Positions 22,844 to 31,171 of a stretch of DNA of 34,422 nucleotides are shown here, in pieces. The position numbers and the translations under genes were made by a program. This DNA comes from Opitutia bacterium (GTDB lineage Bacteria > Verrucomicrobiota > Verrucomicrobiia > Opitutales > Opitutaceae). The notes below the pieces were generated by a model. The model was not told the DNA's origin. It saw nothing but the letters and a program-made list of their open reading frames with translations, and made no database searches. The stretch covers positions 1-34,422 of the forward strand of contig JACPIS010000043.1 in assembly GCA_016187925.1 (NCBI GenBank), in the 5' to 3' direction. The stretch's first letter is position 1. Each line of letters begins with the position of its first letter.

Positions 22844-23479
22844 TCAGGTCTGGTTGGCAGCCGCGACAAACTGCCGGGCGCGCGCGGTGATGGCGGCCCA
22901 GTCGCCGGCCTTGAGCGCGGCGGGCGAAACGAGCGCGGAGCCGGCGGCGGTGGCGAACGCGCCGTTCTTGAGGAACTCGCCGACGGTCTCGGGGGTGACG
23001 CCGCCGGTCGGCATGAGCTCGATCTGCGGGAACGGCGCCTTGATGGACTTGAGGTAGGCGGGACCGTAGAATTCGGCGGGGAAAATCTTCACCACGTCGA
23101 CGCCCAGTTCCCACGAATGGTAGATTTCCGTGGGCGTGAGCGCGCCGCCGAGGACGGGGACGCCGGCGATGCGGCAGGCGGCGATGACGTCCGGGCGCAC
23201 GCAGGGTGTGACGATGAACTTCGCGCCGGCGGCGACGCCGCGGCGGACGGTCTCGGCGTCGAGGACGGTGCCGAGTCCGAGCAGCACTTGCGGCAGCTCG
23301 CGGGCGACCCGCGCGCAGAGCTCCAGGGCGCCGGGCGTGGTCATCGTCAGCTCGATGCAGTTGAGGCCGCCGGCGGAAAGCGCGCGGGCACAGTCGAGCA
23401 GGCTGCCGGAGCGGTCGGCGCGGATGAGCGCGATAACTTTCTCGGCCTTGAGACGGGCGAGGACCTCGGACTTGTTCAT
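22844..23479 (-). CDS. eda: KDPG / KHG aldolase
   Basis: A 211-residue aldolase of the usual size. The catalytic pair is clear: Glu43 in C-I-E-L-T-M-T-T-P and the Schiff-base Lys131 in V-D-V-V-K-I-F-P-A. The phosphate-binding region M-P-T-G-G-V (about 155-160) is also present. It splits 2-keto-3-deoxy-6-phosphogluconate into pyruvate and glyceraldehyde-3-phosphate, the last step of the hexuronate route. The start at 23479 agrees with the family. It is followed by uxuA (40 bases) and preceded by the larA-like gene (140 bases), so it could be read from the larA promoter or from its own promoter in that gap. Confidence 0.93.
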   Translation of the reverse strand: MNKSEVLARLKAEKVIALIRADRSGSLLDCARALSAGGLNCIELTMTTPGALELCARVARELPQVLLGLGTVLDAETVRRGVAAGAKFIVTPCVRPDVIAACRIAGVPVLGGALTPTEIYHSWELGVDVVKIFPAEFYGPAYLKSIKAPFPQIELMPTGGVTPETVGEFLKNGAFATAAGSALVSPAALKAGDWAAITARARQFVAAANQT

Positions 23480-23619
23480 GAGAGGAAACAGGCTGCGAGG
23501 TTCATCAGCCCCGGGCGAGCCGGGCGTCGGGAAAACCGTTACCTGACTTGGACCTGATTACGGGCGATTTATCGGCGGCCAGGGGCCCCCGCTACAGGGG
23601 AAGGATGGACGCTCGCGCC

Positions 23620-24918
23620 TTACAGTTTTCCTCCGGCCCAGTCGGGCTTCTGTCGGAGGTGGTAGAGGCGCTCGCCGGCCTTGCGGACGAGGAAGACGCC
23701 CTCGGACTCGCGATGGGCGTAGGACTCGACGTCGATGGTGCGCCAGTCGCGGTAGCCGAGGTTGATCTCCTTGCACTGCGACTCGCTGAGGCCCGTGGCG
23801 AGCGTCACGCGGACGCGCGGCGTCTCGATGCGGGTGCGCGCGTCGTAGGTGCCGATGCCGTGGACGTGCGTGGAGTGGGCGAGGGTGCCCCAGGGCTCGT
23901 CCTTGAATTTGTCCCACTGCTTGAGGAAGTAGTCGCGGCAATGGTAGCCGATCTTCCGGATGTGTTCGTCGTGGGTCACGGAAACTTCGTGGAGGTGCGG
24001 CGCGTAGATGATGAGCTCGCCGCCGTCGGCGACGACCGGCTCGAGCTTGTACATGCATTTGCCGGCGACCCAGAGCTCGTCGTACATCGGCGGCGCGCAG
24101 GACAACACCGTGTGAAACGGCCGGTCGACGTAATCGATGTGCCGGTCGCGCGAGAGATCGCTGGCGGAATCCCACGCCTGCTCGGGCGTGCCGGCGAAGA
24201 GGCCGGCGAGCTGGCCGTGGCCCTCGACGACCATGCAGAAGCAGAACTTCGGCACCGTGACCATCGCGCCGGCGCGGTCGACGACGTTGCGGACGGGCGT
24301 CCATTTGTTGCCGATGATCATCGGGTTCGTGACGACGGCGCCGAGCCAATGGAAAAAGTTGAGAATGCCCGGGCCCGCGACGCCGGGGAACAGATACTTG
24401 TTGCCGCCCGAGAAGCCGACGACCTCGTGCGGGAAGACCGGACCGACGATCATGATCAGGTCGTAGTCGAAGAGGCGCCGGTTGATGTGCACCGGCACGT
24501 CCATGGCGAACAGGCCGCCAGAGAGCCGTTTGATCTCGTCGGCCGGAATGGCGCCGAGGTCGCGGAGCGCGGCAGGGTTGTTCCACTGGTGGTTGATGAA
24601 CTCGACGTCGCGGTAGGTGGAGGCACGCTCCGCGGCGGTGATGCCGACGCGGGCGTTGATGGCGTCGTCCGGCATCGGCGGGTGCGTGCCGAGGGCGATC
24701 ATGACGTCGAATTTTCGCACGCTGTCACGCAGATGGGCGTGGAGCGACTGGAACATCAGGCCGACCGGCGCGGTGCGCGTGCCGTCGGGGATGATGAGCA
24801 AAACGCGTTTGCCGCGGTAGGCGTCGGCGGAGCAGGCGTCGGCGATGAGGGCGCGGACCTGATCGGCGGAGACGGCCTGGCCCGGCGGGGCGATGCGCTG
24901 GAAAGGGGCGGCGGGCAT
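23620..24918 (-). CDS. LarA-family nickel-pincer 2-hydroxyacid racemase/epimerase
   Basis: A 432-residue LarA homologue. The N-terminal domain has P-D-G-T-R (44-48) and G-T-H-P (77-80). The active site has His110, His164 and Lys174 in P-H-E-V-V-G-F-S-G-G-N-K, and His190. The spacings His-10-Lys-16-His equal those of Lactobacillus LarA (His174, Lys184, His200), where Lys anchors the nickel-pincer cofactor and His200 binds Ni. The cofactor and hydride-transfer chemistry are therefore probably intact. No larB, larC or larE is in the window; they must lie elsewhere. The sugar-acid neighbours argue against lactate as substrate. Gluconate 2-epimerase (gluconate to mannonate) is a known activity in this superfamily and would feed UxuA directly. 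It is the first gene of the leftward operon. Confidence 0.85.
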   Translation of the reverse strand: MPAAPFQRIAPPGQAVSADQVRALIADACSADAYRGKRVLLIIPDGTRTAPVGLMFQSLHAHLRDSVRKFDVMIALGTHPPMPDDAINARVGITAAERASTYRDVEFINHQWNNPAALRDLGAIPADEIKRLSGGLFAMDVPVHINRRLFDYDLIMIVGPVFPHEVVGFSGGNKYLFPGVAGPGILNFFHWLGAVVTNPMIIGNKWTPVRNVVDRAGAMVTVPKFCFCMVVEGHGQLAGLFAGTPEQAWDSASDLSRDRHIDYVDRPFHTVLSCAPPMYDELWVAGKCMYKLEPVVADGGELIIYAPHLHEVSVTHDEHIRKIGYHCRDYFLKQWDKFKDEPWGTLAHSTHVHGIGTYDARTRIETPRVRVTLATGLSESQCKEINLGYRDWRTIDVESYAHRESEGVFLVRKAGERLYHLRQKPDWAGGKL

Positions 24919-25151
24919 GACGGGAAGACAAAAGGATTCGCGGGCGCGTGGCGCAACACGTTCGATGCGGTCCGACGCGATTATTAGTCGAACGTTGCGC
25001 CGGGCACGGTGGGCGGCCGTTTTCGATTAACGATGTTACTTACACGGAGATTGTCAGCCGCGCAGGCACCGCCACACTGCCTGTCTCTCCCTCAATCCCG
25101 CAGGCCCACCCCCTTTCCGCCTGCGCCGACCCGCGACACATTTTGCCTTCC
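24919..25151. promoter_or_regulatory. Divergent promoter/operator region between larA-like and exuT-like genes
   Basis: A 233-bp region serving both arms of the hexuronate regulon. It contains a long inverted repeat, GCGCAACACGTTCGA (24951-24965) against TCGAACGTTGCGC (24988-25000). These match apart from a two-base insertion, with a 22-base spacer. The right arm centres on AACGTT, as in LacI-type operators. A second small palindrome, TAACGATGTTA, is at 25028-25038. No regulator gene is nearby, so the bound protein is unknown. Promoter boxes could not be placed with confidence. Confidence 0.6.
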
Positions 25152-26459
25152 ATGAGCCAGTCCACGCCTGCCACCTCCTCGTCCGGCAACTACCGTTGGG
25201 TCATCTGCGCGCTGCTGTTCTTCGCCACCACGGTCAACTACATCGACCGCCAGATCCTTTCCCTCATCAAGGAAATCCTCGACCGCGAGATCGGTTGGAC
25301 GAACACGCAGTTCGGCTTGGTGAACTCGGCCTTCCAACTCGCCTACGCGTTCGGCTTGCTGGGCTTCGGCTGGTTCGTGGACCGCTACGGGACGAAGATC
25401 GGTTACGCCGTCTCGATCGCGGCGTGGAGCGTGGCGGCCATGGGACACGCGCTCGTCTTCACCTTCACGGGCTTCCTGACCGCGCGCGTGGCGCTCGGGC
25501 TGGGCGAGGGCGGGAATTTCCCCTCGGCCATCAAGGCGACCGCGCTGTGGTTCCCCAAGCGCGAGCGGGCGCTCGCCACGAGCATCTTCAACTCCGGCAC
25601 CAACGTCGGCGCCATCATGGCCCCGGCGGTCGTGCCGTGGATCGCCTATACATGGGGTTGGCACTACGCCTTCATCGCGGCGGGCATCGCGGGCTTCCTC
25701 TGGTTGCTCATGTGGTTCCCGCTCTACAACGTCCCCGAAAAAATCGCCCACCTGACGCAGGCGGAGCGCGATCACATCCTGAGCGACCGCGACGAGCAGG
25801 CGGGCAACGCGGGCGAGAAGCCGTCGTGGGCCTCGCTGCTCGGTTACCGGCAGACGTGGTCGTTCATCGTCGCCAAGTTCCTCACCGATCCCATCTGGTG
25901 GTTCTTCCTGATCTGGCTGCCCGACTATTTCAAGGCCACGCGCGGCCTCGAGATCAAGAAGAGCTGGCTGCACATCGTCTCGATCTACGCGATCATCACC
26001 GTGCTGAGCATCTTTGGCGGCTGGGTCACCGGCTATCTCACCAAGCGCGGCTGGACGGTCACGCGCGCGCGCAAGACCGGCATGCTCATCTTCGCCTGCC
26101 TCGTGGTGCCGATCCTCGCGGTCACGCACGTCGGCGACTGGGTGGCGGTGCTGCTCATCGCGCTGGCCGGCTCAGCGCACCAGGCGTGGTCGGCCAACCT
26201 GTTCACGACCGTCTCCGACATGTTCCCCAAGCACGCTGTCGCCTCCGTCGTCGGCATCGGTGGCATGGCCGGCGCGTTCGGCGGCGCGCTGTTTCCGACG
26301 TTCTCGGGCTGGATCCTCGATTCGGCCAAGGCGTCGGGCAACGTGACGGCGGGCTACGGCGTGCTCTTCGCCATCTGCGCGTCCGCGTACCTGATCACCT
26401 TCGGCCTGCATCACCTGCTCGCGCCGCGCTTCGAGCCGGTCGCGCTCAAGCGGGGTTGA
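25152..26459 (+). CDS. exuT: MFS hexuronate transporter, ExuT-like
   Basis: A 435-residue, 12-helix major-facilitator permease from the ATG at 25152; the earlier frame covers the operator region. Typical anion/hexuronate-symporter features are [21 protein letters not shown] in helix 1, [10 protein letters not shown] in the loop after helix 2, [13 protein letters not shown] in helix 4 and W-F-P-K-R-E-R-A with N-S-G-T-N-V-G in helix 5. This subfamily (ExuT/GudP) takes up glucuronate, galacturonate, glucarate or related acids with protons. The glucuronate enzymes downstream favour hexuronate as substrate. It is the first gene of the rightward operon; uxuB starts 55 bases later. Confidence 0.88.
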   Translation: MSQSTPATSSSGNYRWVICALLFFATTVNYIDRQILSLIKEILDREIGWTNTQFGLVNSAFQLAYAFGLLGFGWFVDRYGTKIGYAVSIAAWSVAAMGHALVFTFTGFLTARVALGLGEGGNFPSAIKATALWFPKRERALATSIFNSGTNVGAIMAPAVVPWIAYTWGWHYAFIAAGIAGFLWLLMWFPLYNVPEKIAHLTQAERDHILSDRDEQAGNAGEKPSWASLLGYRQTWSFIVAKFLTDPIWWFFLIWLPDYFKATRGLEIKKSWLHIVSIYAIITVLSIFGGWVTGYLTKRGWTVTRARKTGMLIFACLVVPILAVTHVGDWVAVLLIALAGSAHQAWSANLFTTVSDMFPKHAVASVVGIGGMAGAFGGALFPTFSGWILDSAKASGNVTAGYGVLFAICASAYLITFGLHHLLAPRFEPVALKRG

Positions 26460-26514
26460 GCGAATCGCCGGAATTTCATCGCGCCGGCCTGCCCCGCAAA
26501 ATAGGAATCCTCCC

Positions 26515-27303
26515 ATGTCCGCTCCGCACTATCTCGACTCTCTTTTCGGTCTGACCGGCAAGGTGGCCGTCGTCATCGGCGGCACCGGCGAGCTGTGTGG
26601 CGCGATGGCCGGGGGTCTGGCCGGCGCGGGCGCCGAGGTCGTGCTCGTCGGCCGCAACGCCGACAAGGCCGAGGCCCGGCTCAACCAAATCGCCGCCGCA
26701 GGCGGCAACGCGTGGTTTCACACCGCCGAGGCGACCAGCAAGGCGGAGCTGCAGGAGCTGCTCGCCGCCGTGCTCAAGCGCAGCGGCCGGGTCGACATCG
26801 TCATCAACGGCGCGGGCGTCAACTCACCGACGCCGTTCCTCGCCATCACCGAGGAGGAGTTCGACCGTATCGTGCAGGTGAACCTGAAGGGCGTGTTCCT
26901 CGGCTGCCAGGTCTTCGGCCAGCACCTCGTCGAACGCGGGCAGGGCGGCTCCATCATCAACCTCGGCTCGATGTCGGGCGTCGTGCCCCTGTCGCGCGTG
27001 TTCACCTACTCGGCGACCAAGGGCGCGGTGCACAATCTCTCGCTCAATCTCGCGCGTGAGTGGGCGCCGCACCGCGTGCGCGTCAACGTGCTCGTGCCGG
27101 GCTTTTTTCCGGCCGAGCAGAACAAGAAAGTGCTCACGCCCGACCGCGTCGCCGCCATCATGGGCCACACGCCGATGAAGCGTTTCGGCGAGTCACGCGA
27201 ACTCATCGGTGCGACGCTGTTGCTCGCGAGCGACAGCGCCGGGTCGTTCATCACCGGCGAAGAACTCATCGTCGACGGCGGCTACCACGCGATGACTATC
27301 TGA
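26515..27303 (+). CDS. uxuB: SDR-type D-mannonate oxidoreductase (fructuronate reductase)
   Basis: A 262-residue short-chain dehydrogenase/reductase. The cofactor motif is G-G-T-G-E-L-C-G (22-29), with V-N-G/N-A-G-like N-G-A-G at 98-101. The catalytic residues are Ser152 (N-L-G-S-M-S-G), Tyr165 and Lys169 (Y-S-A-T-K), with Asn123 in V-N-L-K-G. The C-terminus D-G-G-Y-H is typical. Bacillus subtilis and many other bacteria use an SDR for fructuronate-to-mannonate reduction instead of the long-chain mannitol-dehydrogenase-type UxuB of E. coli. Its place between exuT and uxaC, with uxuA nearby and no other UxuB in view, supports that role. SDR sequence alone would also allow a KduD-like or gluconate-dehydrogenase function. 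Confidence 0.8.
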   Translation: MSAPHYLDSLFGLTGKVAVVIGGTGELCGAMAGGLAGAGAEVVLVGRNADKAEARLNQIAAAGGNAWFHTAEATSKAELQELLAAVLKRSGRVDIVINGAGVNSPTPFLAITEEEFDRIVQVNLKGVFLGCQVFGQHLVERGQGGSIINLGSMSGVVPLSRVFTYSATKGAVHNLSLNLAREWAPHRVRVNVLVPGFFPAEQNKKVLTPDRVAAIMGHTPMKRFGESRELIGATLLLASDSAGSFITGEELIVDGGYHAMTI

Positions 27304-27312
27304 ATTTGGCCG

Positions 27313-27360
27313 GTAGGGCGCACCGGCCCGGTGCGCCGCGGAGGAGCGGGCCGCTCCGCT
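27313..27360. repeat. GTAGGGCG palindromic repeat
   Basis: GTAGGGCGCACCG... forms a perfect 9-bp hairpin (27317-27325 with 27329-27337, 3-base loop). It is followed by a second GC-rich palindrome (GGAGCGGGCCGCTCC). It lies in the 105-bp gap between uxuB and uxaC and could attenuate transcription or stabilise the upstream mRNA. There is no T-run, so it is not a standard terminator. Confidence 0.7.
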
Positions 27361-27408
27361 CCACCCGATTCAACCCCCGCCTCGTAAAGATTCGCCCCAA
27401 CCTTTCCC

Positions 27409-28830
27409 ATGGCCCGCTCCTTTATCCACGACGATTTCCTGCTGCACACGGCCGCCGCGCGCGACCTCTACCACGGCTTCGCGCAGGCTGAGCCGATCTT
27501 CGACTATCACTGCCACCTGCCGCAGAAGCTCATCGCCGACAACCACCGGTTCGCCGACCTCGCCGAGATCTGGCTCGGGGGCGATCACTACAAGTGGCGT
27601 GCGATGCGCACCAACGGCACGGCCGAGCGGTGCATCACCGGCGAGGCGAGCCCGCGGGAAAAATTCGACGCGTGGTGCGCCACCGTGCCGCACACGCTGC
27701 GCAATCCGCTCTACCACTGGTCGCACCTCGAGCTGAAGCGCATCTTCGGCATCGACGCACCCATTAATCCGACCAACGCCGATGCCATCTGGCGCGAGGC
27801 CAACGCCCAGTTGGCGACCATGCGCGTGCACGACATCCTCGCGGCGAACAAGGTGGCCGTCATCTGCACGACGGACGATCCCGCGGATTCGCTCGCGGAC
27901 CACGAGCGGATCAAGCAGCTCGGCCTCAAAACGCGCGTCTACCCGACGTTCCGCCCGGACAAGGCGCTCGCGGTAAACCAGCCCGCGGTTTTCAACGTCT
28001 GGCTCGAGCGCCTCGGCTGCGCGGCAGGCATGCCAGTCAAGACCTTCGACGACCTGCTCGCCGCGCTGAAGAAGCGGCACGACGATTTCCACGCCGCCGG
28101 CGGCCGGCTCTCCGATCACGGCTTGGAAACGGCGCTCGGCGAACCCTGCACACACGCGGAGGCGCAGGCCGTGTTCGCCGCCGCCCGTGCGGGCCGCGCG
28201 GCCACGCCCGCCGAGTGGGCGAAATATGGCTCGTATCTCATGCTCGAGTTCGGCCGTTGGGACGCGAAGCGCGGCTGGACGAAGCAGCTGCATCTCGGCG
28301 CGCTGCGCAATAACAACACGCGCCTGCTGAAGCAGCTCGGCCCCGACACGGGGTTCGACAGCATCGGCGATTTTCCGCAGGCGCGCGCGCTCAGCTGCTA
28401 CCTCGATGCGCTCGACGCGACCGGCGAGTTGCCGCGCACGGTGCTCTACAATCTCAACCCGGCCGACAACTACGTCTTCGCGACGATGATCGGCAATTTC
28501 CAGGACGGCTCCGTGGCCGGCAAGGTGCAGTTCGGTTCGGGCTGGTGGTTCCTCGATCAGAAGGGGGCGATGGAGTGGCAGCTGAACGCGCTGTCGAACC
28601 TCGGCCTGCTCAGCCGCTTCGTCGGCATGCTCACGGACTCGCGCAGTTTTCTCAGCTACACGCGTCACGAGTATTTCCGCCGCGTGCTGTGCAACCTGCT
28701 CGGCGCCGAGATGGAGCGCGGCGAGCTGCCGGACGACCGCGCGCTCGTCGGCGGAATGGTGAAGGCCATCTGCTTCGCGAACGCGCGCGACTATTTCCGG
28801 CTCGAACTGGATCCGGTGTTCGCGCGGTAG
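27409..28830 (+). CDS. uxaC: Glucuronate (uronate) isomerase
   Basis: A 473-residue protein, the usual length of UxaC (E. coli 470). It has the amidohydrolase-like metal motif F-D-Y-H-C-H-L (31-37, His34 and His36), D-H-Y-K-W-R-A-M-R (57-65), C-T-T-D-D-P (about 152-157) and the C-terminal T-D-S-R-S-F-L-S-Y-x-R-H-E-Y-F-R-R (about 415-431), which is near-diagnostic. It interconverts D-glucuronate and D-fructuronate (and galacturonate/tagaturonate). It is the last gene of the rightward operon. The next 30 bases contain a T7 tract without a stem, then a MITE-like element. Confidence 0.95.
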   Translation: MARSFIHDDFLLHTAAARDLYHGFAQAEPIFDYHCHLPQKLIADNHRFADLAEIWLGGDHYKWRAMRTNGTAERCITGEASPREKFDAWCATVPHTLRNPLYHWSHLELKRIFGIDAPINPTNADAIWREANAQLATMRVHDILAANKVAVICTTDDPADSLADHERIKQLGLKTRVYPTFRPDKALAVNQPAVFNVWLERLGCAAGMPVKTFDDLLAALKKRHDDFHAAGGRLSDHGLETALGEPCTHAEAQAVFAAARAGRAATPAEWAKYGSYLMLEFGRWDAKRGWTKQLHLGALRNNNTRLLKQLGPDTGFDSIGDFPQARALSCYLDALDATGELPRTVLYNLNPADNYVFATMIGNFQDGSVAGKVQFGSGWWFLDQKGAMEWQLNALSNLGLLSRFVGMLTDSRSFLSYTRHEYFRRVLCNLLGAEMERGELPDDRALVGGMVKAICFANARDYFRLELDPVFAR

Positions 28831-28860
28831 ATTTTTTTGTGCGGTCGCTGAGCGGGCTTA

Positions 28861-29007
28861 GAGCCTATCCGAATAACACTTGCTTTGGCGTGCGCCTGGG
28901 TAGGGCGGGGCGGCCCGCCCCGCCGCGGCGCACCGGGCCGGCGACAAGTGCGTCAGCCTTGGCGGTGCGCCCTACCGTGCAAAGTCGGCCGATATTCGGA
29001 TAGGCTC
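28861..29007. mobile_element. 147-bp MITE-like element with 15-bp terminal inverted repeats
   Basis: GAGCCTATCCGAATA (28861-28875) and its exact reverse complement (28993-29007) are the ends, with TTA directly flanking both (28858-28860 and 29008-29010) as a likely 3-bp target duplication. The interior has no gene. It holds a GTAGGG...CCCTAC repeat (28900-28975) with a near-perfect 10-bp hairpin (GGCGGGGCGG, one base, CCGCCCCGCC). GAG ends with a TNA target fit IS5-family elements, so it may be a non-autonomous relative moved by such a transposase. No source element is in the window. Confidence 0.8.
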
Positions 29008-29070
29008 TTAACGCAGCTGGACTCTTCACCGCGTTCAGAATGTCAGGGAATGGAATTTCCTTTCACAGCG

Positions 29071-29097
29071 TGTCATCCTGAACGCAGCGAAGGACCC
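29071..29097 (-). repeat. Dispersed CAGGATGACA-type repeat, inverse copy
   Basis: TGTCATCCTGAACGCAGCGA and following bases, the reverse-oriented counterpart of 113-135. The remaining DNA up to 29210 shows only a small CGCACC/GGTGCG hairpin (29173-29189) and no gene. Confidence 0.5.
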
Positions 29098-29210
29098 AAT
29101 GTCCTGCCGCGTGGCGGACGAAGAGCGGGGCGAGAGCGCGCCCCGGCTCCAGATATTGCAGAGCGTCGCGGACGCACCTTCCGGGTGCGACGTGCGCCGT
29201 TTGAGGTTGT

Positions 29211-30956
29211 TCAGCTGGCCGTCCCGGCGCCGGTGACGAGTTCGCCGACGGTGCCGGACTGGTGGCCGGCGAACTCGGAGCGCAGCTGGCTGCAGTAGGC
29301 GTGCACCTTCCGCTCGAATTTGTGCAGGTTGAAGCTGGGGTAGAGACCCTCGCGCAGGACCGCCCACTCGGCGGTGTCCTCGAGCGGGGTGGCGCTTGCG
29401 AGCACGGGATCACCCGAAGTGCCGACCTCGTTTTGCCGGCAGAGGTCGCGCGCCAGCGAGACGATGGCCACGAGGTGCTTGTCCTCGGTGGCGGCGGCGG
29501 GGCTTTCGGCCCAGCGCAGGACGTTCACGAAGCGACGCGAAAGTCCGGCTTGCTCGGCGAAGGCGGCGGCGAGCTGCGGTGTGGTGCCGCCGAGAAAGAG
29601 TTTTTCGACCGCGCGCAAGGGCTGCCGGTGCACGCGCGCGTGTTCGAGGATGGCCTGGAACCCGCCCGGGCGGAGCCGGGCGAGCAGGAGCACGCCGAGA
29701 TCGTGCAGCTGCCCGGCGGTGCGGGCGGCGGCCTCGAGACTGTAGAACTCGAGGTCCTTGCAGATGAGCTGGGCGATGCGGGCCACGGCGCGCTGGAAGG
29801 TCCAGTAACTGGCCCAGCTGAGCGCGGGCTCGAGATGGAAGGTGCGGCTGTCGATCACGACGAGACGGCGTGCTTCGTCCTGCAGCCGGACTTCGCCGAG
29901 CTGGCCGACGGCGAGGCGTGCGTCCTCGATGCGGCTGAATTCGTCGGCCGGCGGATGGGCGCGGTTGGCCGCGATGAGCATCTGCACCGTGAGGCCGGGA
30001 TCGCGCGCGACGAGGTCCATCAGCGGGTTGATGCACGAGGGATGGCCGTTCGCGACCATCTGGAAGTTCGCCGCCGCGGTATCGATCAACGGCGCGCCGC
30101 CGAGCGCGACGGCCTCGCGCTGAAGCTGCGCCCAGTCGACGAGGGGACAGTGTTGCGCGCCCGGCGCCGCGAGCCACGCCAGGCGTTCGCGATCGAGCGC
30201 GGCGTTGGGTTTTTGCGTCCCGTCCTGCGAGAGGAAGTCGGGGCAGGACCGCTTGCGATCGAGCCAATGGGCGATGAGCTCCGCGGCGAAATCGAGTTGC
30301 GCGAGATCGGCGGGAAACCGGGCCCAGCGGCCTTCGGCGGTGTTTTCCGCGAGCTGGCCGAGAGCCTCGACGAGGCACCAGGCGCCCGCCTCCTCGGCCT
30401 GTTCCCGGAGCGGCCGGCCGGCTCGCTCGACCAGGGCGCTGTCGCGCATGTTCGCGCCTTGCTCGAAAGCGGCGCGCGCGGACGCGAGCGCATCGCGGGT
30501 TGCCGCGAGCTTGTGGTGCAGTTCCGGCGACGTGAGGCCGGTCAACCGGCAGAAGGAAATTTCCTCCTCGAAATGGGTGACGCGCCAGGGGTTGGCCTCG
30601 GCCTTCTCGATCTCGGCGAAGATCTCGTCGTCCTGATACGGCTTGATGAGGAAATTCTGCACATGCTGTTCGATGGCGCGCTTCACGCTGTCGCGGTCGG
30701 CGTGGTCGGTGCAGATGACAATCGGCAGGGCCGCCAGGAGACGGTCGGCCTTGAGCTGGTGGACGAACGAGAGTCCGCCGTCGCCGGTGAGCTTCAACTC
30801 GGCGAACACGAGATCGACGCGGACATTGCGGTGGATGACGTCGAAAGCCTCGGCGGCGGAACCGGCGCATGCCAGGCGATGACCGCCGCGCGCGAGGATG
30901 CCTTGCATGGCTTTTCTCGCCACGTCGCTTGGGTCGACCAGGAGGATGTTGGCCAT
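29211..30956 (-). CDS. Receiver-HDOD protein with Glu at the phosphorylation site
   Basis: A 581-residue protein from the ATG complementary to 30954-30956. Residues 1-120 are a response-regulator receiver: I-L-L-V-D-P-S-D (4-11), Thr83 in I-V-I-C-T-D and Lys105-Pro106 in L-I-K-P-Y. At the phospho-acceptor position the residue is Glu53 (V-F-A-E-L-K-L), not Asp. Residues about 120-270 are helical and Ala-rich. Residues about 270-475 form an HDOD domain (N-P-L-M-D-L-V-A-R-D-P-G-L-T...A-I-x-x-L-G-like G-Q-L-G, and L-H-D-L-G-V-L-L). HDOD proteins act in signalling, motility and stress control without phosphodiesterase activity. Glu53 may mimic permanent phosphorylation. It is transcribed alone, divergent from the Gre-like gene, and its neighbours give no hint of its target. 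Confidence 0.85.
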   Translation of the reverse strand: MANILLVDPSDVARKAMQGILARGGHRLACAGSAAEAFDVIHRNVRVDLVFAELKLTGDGGLSFVHQLKADRLLAALPIVICTDHADRDSVKRAIEQHVQNFLIKPYQDDEIFAEIEKAEANPWRVTHFEEEISFCRLTGLTSPELHHKLAATRDALASARAAFEQGANMRDSALVERAGRPLREQAEEAGAWCLVEALGQLAENTAEGRWARFPADLAQLDFAAELIAHWLDRKRSCPDFLSQDGTQKPNAALDRERLAWLAAPGAQHCPLVDWAQLQREAVALGGAPLIDTAAANFQMVANGHPSCINPLMDLVARDPGLTVQMLIAANRAHPPADEFSRIEDARLAVGQLGEVRLQDEARRLVVIDSRTFHLEPALSWASYWTFQRAVARIAQLICKDLEFYSLEAAARTAGQLHDLGVLLLARLRPGGFQAILEHARVHRQPLRAVEKLFLGGTTPQLAAAFAEQAGLSRRFVNVLRWAESPAAATEDKHLVAIVSLARDLCRQNEVGTSGDPVLASATPLEDTAEWAVLREGLYPSFNLHKFERKVHAYCSQLRSEFAGHQSGTVGELVTGAGTAS

Positions 30957-31171
30957 GGTTTGGGAGCAGGCATGGTGCCTCGCCGACGATGCGGCGGGCA
31001 TCACCCTGTCTCCTCGTTATCGGCGCAGGCAGGGACGAATTTACCGTTTTTCGCGTGTCCAGGGACCGCGGCCCGGGACGATGGTCCGATGAGAGGGCGG
31101 CCGCTGCGCCCCGCGCGACTGAGGACGCGGAGCGGGGTTGTGAAAGCGCGGCTTGCGGCTAGGTTGACGGC

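Noticed and set aside
23548-24987. 479-codon plus-strand frame opposite the larA-like gene
   Set aside because: Antisense shadow. It has no recognisable motif, while the minus strand carries the full LarA active-site pattern.
28831-28860. T-rich tract after uxaC as a terminator
   Set aside because: The T7 tract is not preceded by a stem-loop.
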